Below are positions 35,605 through 48,500 of a DNA stretch of 64,000 nucleotides, piece after piece. The notes below the pieces were generated by a model. It had not been told where the DNA came from, ran no database searches, and saw only the letters and a program-made list of their open reading frames with translations. A program made the position numbers and the translations under genes. The DNA is taken from the NCBI GenBank assembly GCA_007922225.1, contig ML679961.1:67779075-67843074 (forward strand), read 5' to 3'. Each line of letters opens with the position of its first letter. The first letter of the stretch is position 1. This DNA comes from Emydura subglobosa. Its lineage: Eukaryota; Chordata; Testudines; Chelidae.

Positions 35605-36489
35605 GTGACACTTCTCCACTCCCCACTAAATGCACTCTTCTAAGGGAGAGGACTGCCCATGTGATTTCCCTTTCCAAAGTCCAAAAAGTTCGGAGACCTC
35701 AAGGAAACATATGAAGGATCTTAACAGCTTTCAATGACTCACTTAACTCCATATTAGAAACAATTATTAAGCAGTGCCAATGGGCTTCTTCAGTCTTTTG
35801 AACAAACTTAGACCATATGCTCCCAGAGAGGGAGCATGGACACTGAGACATGTTGCTGAATCACTCCAGGAGAGGGCTACCATTAATGTAGGCTCATGCC
35901 ATTTACCATCATAGGCAGTCACTAATTCAGGCCTGTATCACTGCATTAAACCAGAGAGCAGTGACATCACTGTGCTTCAAACTCTACTTGTATGAAAGCA
36001 TTCAATTCTCTTACAATCAATAAAAAACACTACAACAGTATGCTTGTTTACTGGTGTCTGGACTGCGCTCTGCGCTGTTGGTTATGTAGTAAGCACCTGC
36101 CTACAGCAGATCTAGCTGGTGACAGACTTCCTGTTACAGCACCACAACCCCTTGAAATGAGATTTATGCAAACTGGGTCTAAGGCTGTTGTGATGTCATG
36201 CTGAGCTGATACAGTCCAAAGACTATCTCTCTTCTACAGACATTTGATAAAATCAGGAACTTCAGATAAGTCTAGGGAAGGTTCTCACCTCAAAACCTAT
36301 TACAGAAAAGTATGAAAGCCAATTAGGGCCCTTCTATCCTGAGATCCATCACAGCAAGGGGACTTCAAGGAGTCCAAGGATCTCACTTTTGTTGTGTTAT
36401 GTTGGGGTTTTTTTAATGCGATTTTTAAGGTCAGTTATTCTGGATGTTTGAAAATTGAAATTAGAAAAATTCACTAAGAAGTTGGCTGA
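35605..36489 (+). promoter_or_regulatory. SPI1: SPI1 upstream flank, 5' UTR and presumed core promoter
   Basis: Mammalian SPI1 starts transcription a short distance before exon 1, so the promoter should lie in the last few hundred bases here. I see no TATA box, no CpG island and no perfect octamer. A GATA-type core (AGATAA, about 36264) and a CRE-like TGATGTCA (36191) are present. The transcription start cannot be placed from sequence alone. Confidence 0.4.
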
Positions 36490-36534
36490 ATGTTGCAAGC
36501 TTGCAAAATGGAAGGATTTCCCCTCATTTCCCCT
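36490..36534 (+). CDS. SPI1: SPI1 coding exon 1 (15 codons)
   Basis: A 45-nt coding exon starting [12 protein letters not shown], the conserved PU.1 N-terminus, followed at once by donor GTGAGT (36535). The codon just before the first ATG is an in-frame TGA, so the frame cannot extend upstream. The first ATG has a weak context (T at -3), while the second ATG (codon 7, 36508) has A at -3 and G at +4. Either could start translation, giving 266 or 260 residues. Homology and the splice phase (0) into exon 2 decide the call. Confidence 0.93.
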
Positions 36535-39500
36535 GTGAGTATATGGGGTTAATTGCAAATATGGCTCATTGGGTTCAGCAACAAAAAAAAGCAAATTAGA
36601 ATTTACTATTTAAAAATGCCTCTCCTTTTGTCTGTATTTGTATGTAATGCTTGAAAGTTGGGCTCAGGTCAATGTATAAAAAGACAAGTTTTCTAATGAA
36701 TGGAAGTTAATGTTTGTTCTCTGAACTTGTACAGGTTTTGATCGTCAGTTGTTTACACTGATTAATTTCATAGTATTTTTGTATTTTATGGATGACAGTA
36801 AAACTTTTCTCCAAAGTTGGCTTTGCGGTATAAAGCTGGGTTTTGTCTGAGGTTGTAATTATTTATAATCTACATACTTAAACATAATTTTATATATTTA
36901 AAATATCTGCCAGTCTGCGAGAGAAAAGCGGCTAAGTGCTGGTTTTAGATTCTGGAAACTCCACGGCTGCTTGCTATTTGCAGGGACAAGATTCTAGTAT
37001 ATTTTGAGATTTTTATCTTAAACACAAGTGAAATATGTGTCTTTGACATAACTCTAAATTTCTCATACTTCACCCCACCTGTCTGTGTATAATGGGGTTG
37101 AAAATTTTCCTTTTTTGGACTATAAAAATTCAGCTGAACAGTTCAAGATAAAACCTCAACTAAGTCTCTACATTTTTTTCCAGACACAAACTGCTTTTTA
37201 CAAGTGATTATTGGACTTTTCTGTTCCTTTTGCTTTAAAGCTTTGTTATACTGTCAACTCTTAATTTAAAGTAATTAACTCAGGGGTTATTGTTTATTAA
37301 GAAAGTTGTCTCATCAGTCTGTTGTTCAGAAACACCAGCTTTATAATGGGGAGTCTCTGAAGTAGAATGGGTCCCGGGTGATGGCCCTGGGTACACTTGT
37401 TAACTCTATATAAGCTCCAGAGAAGTAAAATGAAAAGATTTTACTTGGCACATGCTTTACTGTACATGCCATGTGTACTCAGTTAGGAGACAGTATAGCC
37501 CCAGGGACACTTAGTTTGACAAAATTTGTACCATATTTTCTCTGTGTCATCACCCATTGCCCTCCTATTGCCCAAAAAGATATCCCTCTTAATTGCTGTC
37601 AGTTGTTGGCATCCATGTTGACAGTAAAATGTGTGTGACTGCAGTAGGATCTCTCTCTTCATAGACTATTGCAACATTTCTCAGACTAGAGACCATGGAC
37701 TTCAATAGCTTTGTTTATTAAGAAAGCTATTTCACCAACCTTCTGTTCAGAAACAGCAGCTTTGTAATGGGGAGTCTCTGAAGCATAATGGGGGGGATGA
37801 TGGCCCTGGGTACACTTGCTAACTCTATATAAGCTCCAGAGAAGACAAATGAGGGGATTTTATTTGGCACATGCTTTACTTACATGCCATGTGTATTCAG
37901 TTAGGAGACAGTACAGCCCCAAAGATACTTTAGCAAAATGTGTACCATGTTTTCTCTTTGCCATCTCCCATCTCCTTACCTATCCTCCAAAAATATACCC
38001 CTCTTAATTGTTGTCAGTTGTTGGCATCCATGATAGCAAAACGAGTGCAACTGCAGTAGAATCTCTCTCTCCTCACAGATTATTGCAACATTTCTCAGAC
38101 TGGAGACCATGGAATCATCCAATAGCTGCCTCACAGATGCAGAAAGCCCACTATATATATATATTTTGTGTCCCATGTTGCATGCATCGTAGCCCAGTGA
38201 GTCTGTCTGCGACTCTGTCAGGATCATAATTTGAAAAGTATTTGAGTGAATGGAATGAGTACAGAGATTTCCACTGTTCTCCCTAAATTACTCTTCAGGC
38301 TTGTTTTGGGGCCATGCCACAATTTTGAATTGTCTCACAAGCATTGCTACAAAAACTGACCCAATCTTCCCCTGAAGTCTGAGGGGAAAAAAGAGGGGGG
38401 TGTTCCTGACTGTTCTAAGGGTCTCATTCACCTATAACCTTCCTTCTCAGGAGTCTTCCTTCCACTCTCAAATTTCAGGAGTGGAGTGAATGAAAATTCA
38501 ACACCATCTGCTCATTAGTCTAATCTTCTTTGTTAATCCTTTCAGATCAGAGTTCTAGCTACACTCTGTCCAGAGGAGAGACTATTTGTACTGGAAATAG
38601 AATCACATCTTATTGAAGCACCTGACAGAACAATTTTTTTCCTGATTTATATGATTAAAAATGTTCAATAGATAACTTTGTAATTTCCCAACATTTTAAA
38701 TTTTGTTTTGAATGTAGGTGCTTTGGGGACCAACAATTTGAGCCCACACTGCTTCACTGTAAGTGGCTGTGCCCACTGGGACTCTTCAGTGGACAGACAT
38801 TAGCTGTTTATAGAGATAGATAGGGTTTCTGTGAAATGACACTTCCCTCTTCTGTGCCTCCCCTTTCAGTTGAGGGTGTGTCTGTAACTGCCTTCCTCCT
38901 GGTTCTGCTAGGAAACCATTAGGCTTGGTTTGGAAAGTGCTGGTTAAATATGGCTTAAAAGTCACGGCTTTGTTCTTTGGAGGTTAAACAATTAATGTGG
39001 AAGAGGCAATGGGAAAAATCCTGTAAAGTGGGGGCAAATCTCCTGTAGTGCACTTCATGATTTAGCCACTTTAACACCCAGGCAGAAGGCTCTATAGCGT
39101 AAACCCTCTAACTAGTGCTGCCCTGAGATGCCTGAGAATCCCTGAGGAGCTGCTTGTGGAACCAACAGCTTTGATGTGAAATTTTGAGATGGGAAAGAAA
39201 CCTTCCATTAACAACATGTCCAGCACACCTGCATTTCCTGTGGGGGCCATTGAGGCTGATATGGCCTATGGAGTGAAGAGGTTAACATGATTTCCCCCAT
39301 CCTTTCTAAAAGAGTTATTTCGTAAATTTTTCCAAGGAAATATGATTGAGTTTGGGCATAAAACTAGTCTCAGCTGCATATCATGGACACATCATGGGGA
39401 GTCATGTTTCTGAATCACACACCAGGGCAAAAAAAAATTTTTTTAAATTTACAATCTGATTGAACCATATGACAAAATTTTAGAAAAACATATTCAGACT

Positions 39501-42500
39501 ATTATTTGGAATTCAGTTGGACCAGATGCAACTCATTTCAACTTGTGTCATCTAAACTCTGTCCAAATAGCTTTGCAGCTCTTTTCTTGCTACAGTAGTT
39601 TAGTCTAGATTTGCAGAGCAAAGGAGTAGGATGGGGCAATCCTCCCTTTAATAATGCCAATGACATATTTGATTTGTGTGTTTGCCGAACACTTGCTTGA
39701 GGTTGAAAGATGGTCTCGGAAAAGGTACTGTAGTTCAGGGCATGTAGGAAAGGAAGCCAGCTTCAAAGCACAATCAGTTCCTAGCAAAACTTTCTGTCAC
39801 CCTTCCTCAGAGGGCAAGGAATCACCATAATACACTTCAATTAAAATCAATTACATGACTAAAAAGTAACATATGCTGCTCTTTTGTTTCCTGTCTGTAA
39901 AAAGCTTTCTGATCAATGTGTATCATGGAAGTAATAATGGCTTAAAGTACATGGCAAAATATGTGCATTTGGGAGGGGGGGGGGCGCTCCACAAGATGGG
40001 GCTAGACCAAAGTGTGTGGTGCTAGGGAGTCACAGGGTCACCAGATAGCAAGTGTGAAAAATCAGGATGGGCGTTGGGGGTAATAGGCACCTATATATAA
40101 TAAAGCCCCAAATATCATTACTTTCCCTATAAAATCAGGACATGTGGTCACCCTAAGAGGCCAAAATGCCACAGGAGCACATGGTGGGGTCAATGGGAGA
40201 AGAGGTTTAATGAAACCTAAAGCAGAAACTTAACAGGGATCTTTGAGATGGATTCTATGAAGGATGGATAAAAACATTCAGGTTTACTATAACAGAGATC
40301 ATCAAGGAAAAGGAGAGAGAAAAGAGAAATTGCCATAAATTTATTATAGATCTTCACAGATCAGCCATCCCACCCATGCAGCTGAGAGAACCTACTTAGA
40401 TACATTGGTGATAGGAGGTTACATTTTAAAGTCCTTTTGAGGAACAGACTGGCATAGGATGCATCGGATGCAAGAATTAATAATGATATTTTTTTCTTTG
40501 TCCAAGAATGCAATGACCAGTAAGGAAGGCCAATAAACCACACGGGAGAATAGGGTGTCTAAAATCTCGGCATTTAAATCCATATTTAGGCACCTAAATA
40601 AAAGAAGCCTGATTTTTAGAGGTACTAAGCACCAACTGAAGACAGTTAGATTTGAGAATGATAATCAAGTCACTTTTAGTTAGGTGTCTAACTTTTAAGC
40701 ACCCAATTTTTTCTAGTCCTGGTGGTTTTTAAACTTTTTAGACTTTAAAATCATATTATTCTGGTTACTCTCTTGCCTGTTTACTTCCACTTCATTTATG
40801 ATTTGGATTTCAGTTGGCTATGTCTCAAAACTCTGTGCAGTTAGAACCAATGCTGGATGACTCTGTAATTGTACTGAATTTGTAATACTCACTTTCAGAT
40901 AGGAGAATCATTCATTTTTAGCTGTAGGAGTTTGAGAGACCATTGGCTGCTGAAAATCATACTGAACGGGGGAATATGGAAAGTTTGCTATTCATGATTA
41001 TCTTTCTGGAACTGACCTCTTGCCCCGTCAGACATTTGCCCTGGGTCTTTCTTCCTATAAATACTGATAGCAGCTCAGACTTCTCCACATGACTTTGGAG
41101 TTCTCTTTTGTGGAAGCCATGGAGGATAGGTCAGCCCCAGAGCAGAAATCATCAGGTAACACATTTTCTATGTCCTTACCTCACACCCAAATTTGGGGCA
41201 TCACAAGAAGTAAGGAAAAATATTAGGGAAGGGGAAGCAAGTAGGAAAGAAGAAAGTTTTCTCCCTTATCTAAAACTGGTAGTATTTATCTATTTTGGGG
41301 CCACTGCTTGGCCTTCCTGCCAAGGGATGCTTCTTCGGAGATAATGAATATGAAGTTTGTTATGCTTTATAAAACTTTTTATGGATGACAGGTGGCAGCT
41401 TTACAGATTTCCTCTGCGGTGGCTGATGCCCTTTCTGTACAGGATGCTGCTGTGGAATGTGTTGAATGGCCTCTAACCCTTTCTGGAACTTGTTTATATG
41501 TGGCTGAACATGTTTCAATGATACAGCACTTGAACCATCTAGCTATGGAGCATTGGGATGCTTTCAGACTCAGATTTTGGGATGAAAGAAAACACACAGA
41601 TGTTTTCCTGAAAGGATCTGTATTACGAAGGTATATTTTAACTGCATTTCACATAACTAGCATGTGCTATACTTTTTCTTTTGGGTGCTGAAGTTTCTAT
41701 CAAAAAAAGTAAGAATTATTTCTTATGAGTTATGCGGTAAAGAGGGGGAAAAGAGTTAATGGTGGTTACCAATGACCATAAGGAAGCAGTAAGGCTCATG
41801 TCTTCTAAGAAGAGATTTCAGAAATTCTTCCTGACGTGATTGTAACTAGGCTGCATGTATATGGAAATGAAATACAGTGAGGGAAGTTGCAAAGACAGTG
41901 GAAGCTAGAAGATCAATTCAGAACATTATCAACCTGGTCAGCCTCTTGAGCTTTAAGACAGACCAGTATCCTGATTTTTTTTTTCACTATGAAGAAAATA
42001 GAATTCACTCAGCACTTTTTGTTTTGAGAGAGCATTAATACCACTAGCTGTTGGAGGTGTGAGAAATCAGAATTATTTGATGTTTCTGATCATTTGTAGT
42101 TGGAGAGGGCATAAAAAAAAAAGGATGTGGAGAAGAAATCAGGAGGGCCAAAGAGTATCTATGCTGTACTCTGTCCTGTACCCACCTATCTGAAATCTGA
42201 GAAGTGGTATATACTGCCCTTTAGGCCTATTTCTGGATGGAGACAGGTTCTGTTGCAGTCATACTGACCTGGAAGGAGGAGTTGGACTTATTCTATGATC
42301 TGGGCCTCCCTTCACTATTCTGGAACCAGGTCTTACCCTTCCAAGAAGAGGAGTCCTTTCTCTGGTACCTTTGTTTGAGGATACAGCGTCTGCCCATATG
42401 AGGACCTACAGTCCTTCTTGGACTTTACTAGTACTTTTGCTTGTCTTTGTTGTTAGCTACCACCTTATCAAGCTTTTCCTGAACAGTCCTGCCTGAGAAT

Positions 42501-45500
42501 TTTGAGGAATAGAAGATTTGCTTTGAATAAATTATTCACTGGCCAACAAGTTAGTTCTATGGATTCCATAAGGCCATGGCTGTGATCTCTCTGCCTCTTT
42601 AATATTGTTTTTAATTCAGCTTGGTTCTGCAAATTGTGGCTTTTCAGGTCATCGCATCAGAATATTCTAACAGATGGTGCTAACAAAACACATGATTACC
42701 AGTGAGATACTGAAGAAACTTTAAAGTCCCTTATAAGGTTCTCTTTTATCTTTCAATCCCATTTTTCCTTTGGAAAGAAATCCCTCTCAATGGGAATTAC
42801 CACATCCTTTTCCAGGAGTGCCACTGTTGCGCTGACCATGGAGAAAAAGAGTCTTTGGGTTCTAGGACCCTGTAGCATTTCAGTGCTTTGCCATCTCACC
42901 CTTTCCCCTTTGTTGTGAGTTTCACACTCCTCCCTACTGACACCTTTGAAGGAGTAATCAATTGGGAAAGGCAAATTCTGTTCCAGTTTTCAATGGGAAA
43001 TCTCTCTCCCATGTGCAAGCCTGCTCATCTTCTTTTTGTGGCTGGATCTTAATGGCAGCCATCACCTTACTCCCCATGTTTTCAAACAAATCTGGGGGGG
43101 GTGAGAAAGAGAATCAGTCCTGCTTCTCTAGCTTGGTTTTATCATAATCCAAAGCTAAGAATACCCCTTTCTTCAAGGGAGGAGATAAATCTCATGGCTG
43201 GAGATGAGGATCTGGAACAATTTTTGGCTTTTTCCTGGGTTTTTTTTTTTTTTGGTCTTGTGGGGTTTCTTGTGAGGTGGTGGTCATCAACCCTTTGAGC
43301 AGTTGCTTCCTTTCAGGCTGATGTTCTCTTTTGGATCTTAGTCAGCTGGCATGGGAGGGAGCTCCTGAGCCCCAGTACACATTATCAGATACATAATTAG
43401 AGAGGAGGAAGCATAGAGAGACAGCCGTAGGACTCCAGAGCTACTTTTTGGCGATAAGGAGAGTCAGAAAAAATGCAAGGCTCTTTGCAAAGTGATTCAA
43501 TTACCTACTTAAAAACCTGGGATGAGACCCTGGAACTTTTCCCTTGGATTGAATTGAATTGTGGGTAGATGAGTTTGGGGAGATTTTTGGATTTACTTCT
43601 GAGGAGTGCATGATCAGCAAAGATAGCCAGTTCTGGGGAGACTTGGCTGGTTTGAGAGGGATGCATAGGCCTCACCAAGCCAAGTCCAGACTTTAAGCCC
43701 CTTTCCCTGTCCATCGCAAGGAGTACATGGGCTGGGAGGAATTATGGCAGACATCTTTCTTTGTAGCTCCTGAGAAGGTCTCCTTGTGTCGTTTGGTCTC
43801 CTCTGCCATGATGGAGGAGGGAAAACAAACAAGGGAAGGAGTTTGGCAGGGAGTTCCCATTTGGGGACCAAAACCCCTGAAATTTCAGCCACTTAAGGGA
43901 GAGAGGAGAGAATGGGGGAAAGGATATTGATCACTGCGGCTCCAAAATTTGATTTAAAAACCAGGATTGAAATAGGTAAGTGGGATCACTGAGCAGCCAC
44001 TCTGCACTGTTAGAGGTAGAGAATCTAGCAGAAGAGATGTGGACAAGTCTGAAAAGCCTGTGGCATTTGCACAAAGAGAAGTGTAGCCCAAATATCTCAG
44101 GTTGGGGGAAGAGGTCAGAATGTAGAAACAAGATATTAATTGGAATGATGATGTCTTAAAAGTATGAGTGTTATCTAATTTATACATTATTTTCAATATT
44201 TGGGTTGCTTTTGAATGTTAATTATGCAAAACATCTCAGTATAAGAAAAAATTACAGAAATGTTTATATTTATCTCCAAACTGTAATTTCCTCTTCCAGC
44301 AAAGTCTGAGCCCTGGTCTACATTTACCTGAAAGTTCGACTGCTGTGCTTCCCTTCTGTGCACTGTCTTCACCGCACTGTGCCAACGGGAACCGCGTTCC
44401 GGTTGACACAGCGCTACGCCACTTGAGGGGATGGATTTACCGCATCGACTTCCTGATCAATTGAGCAGGTCTACACTGACCGCTCAATCGATCCAGAAAG
44501 ATCGATCTGACGGCGGCGACTTTGCCGCCGTCAATATAGACATACCCTGAGAGGTTATTTGTTGTACCTGACATTGTAAGAATTTCCTGTTTCCACAGGC
44601 AGAAACTACTACAACAAAGTTAATTGGACAAAAGATTAACAAAGTCCATTGAACCTCATTGCACTCTTGTTGCTTTTCTTGAATGTGGAAATGGGAACTG
44701 CTTGTGATGTCAACAGCAGCCTAAACTCCAGGGATCTCTTAGATAGAGCTGGGAGTGAGAACTAGCAGGGAGAGAAAGATTAATTTTTTTAAAGTCTGGT
44801 GAAGCAATTGAGTTATGCATAACTAATATTAAGCACCATCAAATTTATTAAAAATATCTTATGATGATATACACACTGTAGTGTCCAATGTTTGGGATTT
44901 TCCAGAGGACAGAAATACTTCAGGGAGAACAGTACAAATGCTTACAGCACCAGTGAACTTTTCTGAATGCTGGTCCTGGACAAGTGATCAGAAATGAAGT
45001 GTTTCAGTCTTCTAGTCCCAGCATCACCACCCACTAGCAGTCACAAACCTCAGCACCATTCACCCAGATCACCCACATGCACCCAGACCCAGCATTAAAG
45101 GCAGGTGTCTGCTTGCACTGATGACGTGGAGGAGGAAGGAGAGTGGATGTCTGCTAATACTAGGGAAAAGGAGACATAAATGCTGTTACCTGTGCTGGTA
45201 GCACAGCATCATGGCCTGTGTTTGGTTTCTAAAATCACACCTTTCCTACCTAAAACATTATACGAGTCCTGAATTTTCTTTCCAATTTCTAGCCAAAGGA
45301 GTATGTAGGCTGAATGGGATCTCTTTGTCTACTGCATAGATAGCAGCAAACTCATTTCCCATTGGCTTCCTGGAAGTGAACTTAAAAAGCAGCCTGCAAA
45401 AAAGGGTTTCTATTTTTTCCTTATTTCCTGCTAATAAAATAATAACTTTTGAAGACCCTCCTCTCCCCAGCCCCTGCTTGACAAATAATTCTTTGGCATC

Positions 45501-48500
45501 CCCCTGTCCCGCCTGTGCCTGACTGATCTAAATAATTGTGAAAGGCTCTCGGGCCTAACTATTCCTCCTCTCTCTGCAGCCCTCAGAAGACATGGTATCC
45601 TATGAGCCAGACCTCTACCGTCAGCCCCATGACTATTACCCATATCTCAACAGTGATGGAGAGAGTCACGGTGGTAAGTTTAAAAAAATCTCCTTGAAGC
45701 ATGCTATATCTTAGGATACTGGAGAAGAGTGATTTAGGGCATTCAGGAAGGAAGCAAAGATGCCATGTATGGTATATGGAGTAAATACATGCATTTTCAA
45801 ATTAGTAACCATATCTATTCATCCAACACAATGACACTGTTGCAGTCTAGCAACTATATCATATGCGTCTATAAAAGAACTTCACAAGGCATTGAAATGG
45901 AACATAGAGCTTCCAGGAGGTCTAGAATGTTGCAGCCAGACTACATTCTTGCCTCAGAAGGTGGGATCACATCATCTTTTTTAAATGATCTCCATTTCCT
46001 TTCTATCTATCACTCAATCCAAATCAAACTAATTCACTTGGTTTCAGAACTCTCCATGGACATGGATTTGTTCTACCCTACTTCTCTAACCTCACTTCCA
46101 TCTCTACCTCACCCCTGACTTCAATTCTAACTATTGAGTTTGCCTCTTCAATCTCAAATGTATTTCTCTGAGTTCTTGACCATCTTCAACCCCACATAAC
46201 CCACTCTTCCATCTTGACCTTTCCTGGTTGCTGTCCCATCTACCTGAAACTTTCACCCTCTCCCAGACCCTGAGAAATTGCCTCTTTTTAAATCTGTTTA
46301 CACCTGCCTTTTCTCTTTATCTTACAACTGATAGTATGGAAACTGGTTTACTCTGAAACATATGAAAGGCCAGTCTATACGTACAGTGTTGCAGTGGCAC
46401 AGCTGCACTGATACAGCTACATCACTGCAACGTGTGTGGTGAAGACACTCTATGCCAATGGGAGAGAGCTCTCCCATTGGCATTAAAAAACCCCATCTCC
46501 ATGAGTGGCATAAGCTATGTCAACAGAAGAAGCTCTCCCACCAACATAGTGCTGTGCACACAAACGTTGATGTTGGTGTAACGTATGTCACTCGGGGATG
46601 GAATATTCACACCCCTGAGCAACATAAATTTTACTAACATAGGCTGTAGTGTAGACATAGCATTAGTCTGCTGTTTCAATTTATACAAGGGATATCCAAT
46701 TAATGTTGAATTAGACCTGTGTTTTGGTGTGTTTCTTTAGCGTAGAGGGCCTGTTGATGTTTTGGCTAGGATTTAATTTGGTGGATTCCTATATTTTAAA
46801 AATCCCATCAGAATTAAACCTGTGTTTTGCTCTGGTGGATTAAGATCTCACTAGTTGTTTGAGCTGAACCAAATATGTACTCTTTTGACATCATTAACGT
46901 GATGAATGCAGGAAACAGTTTAGTCCGTATCATCTGAAAGTGTGACCATTTTCCTAGTTGCAGTGAACACTAACTTAGCACATCTCTACTGATCCTTCAT
47001 TATTATATGAAACAAACCACAGTTAAATATTAATACAAAATATTTCATTTTTGATAGCTATTTTTTTTTTTTTTTTAAGTATTTTCAAGTGTTCTGGGGC
47101 ATTGAGCTCAGAACTCACTCAGAAGTCAACTACATCTTCGGCAGCACAGCATCTCACCAGCACCATGCCGAAACATCACAGTCAGTACTGACTAAAAGAG
47201 AAAAGCATCCCTACTTACCACTCATAGCAGTTCCTGGAATTTCCCCGGAAGGTTCCCGTTCACATAGTAATCAGCCCATCCCTGCTTAATTTAAGAGATC
47301 TAACAAATTCACAGCACAATGTACTATGGCTAATAAGAGTGATAGCAGAGGGCAGCAAGTTTCTGAAGAGGCTTTTCTCATACCTGGAACATTTAATTAA
47401 AAAAATCTTCCTGAATCTGCTCTTTACATTATATTCACAGACCAGATATGAAATTCCTACTTGCACACTAAATAAGGGACAGAGTAAGGGAGTAATTCTA
47501 TCTTGACCCAACTACCACTATAGCCTTTGTCAAGTCATATTGGTCAAAACAGTCAAATTTGAGTGCCTAAAGCTAGATGCTTAAATCCAGAGATGCAAAT
47601 TCAGGTGTTTTACTTTATCCACCCAAATTTGAAATTATTCACCTTAAGTGTTCTGTGCCTCAGTTTCCACATCTGCAAAATGAGGATTATACTCATCTAT
47701 TGCAGTGAATAGCTGAGACAATTAAGTAGTTAATATTTTAAAAGTCCTCACACTCACCAGAATGCATGCATGTGTGTGCACACACACACATCGCCCCTGC
47801 CATACACTCACCCCTTCCAACGGCGGAGGACCTGGGCCCCAATTCTGCAAATCACGTAAGCACATCTTAACTTTCAGAATGTGCTCAAGTCCCAATGAAC
47901 TCAACAGGATTTAAGTACATACTTAAGTGCTTTGCTGAATCAGGGCCCTAAGGCCCCCAGTTTGTATGGACATTTGCCCCTTGCTAAACTTTTCTAAATG
48001 TTGGCAACAATGCAAAGTCTCCAACACAAGTAGCTGGGTTTCAGTTCTCCTACTACAGGAAGTTACATGGGAACAATATCTCAGAATCCCAACACACATT
48101 CAACATAAATTATTATGTATTTGCGTTATGGTAGCACCGGCAGTTTACCACACATTGTTCAAACATATAAGCCACAATCCCTCCCCTGAATTACTCACAG
48201 TCTAAGACAACAAGCAGGAAACAAGAGGTATAGGAGAGAAATAAAACATAAAAGTCAACTCTTTTTGCTTTTTCCTATAAAAATCAGCCATCCCCAAGTT
48301 GGCTAATTTCTTGTAGGCATTGCAGAAGTGATGGGTCTTGAGGAGGGATGTGAAGAAGCAGAAGAAAGAGTCCTTACAAGCTACTTTAAGGGGTGTGTTT
48401 TATGTGTCAGGAGTGGTGTGTAGGAAAGTGCAAAGATGGTTGTGGGATAAATGGACAAACAAGGAGTCAGGGCTAGTGGTACTGATGGAGTGAAAAAGGT

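Noticed and set aside
36397..36594. Minus-strand open frame across SPI1 exon 1
   Set aside because: Mirror of the real exon; no independent evidence for an antisense gene.
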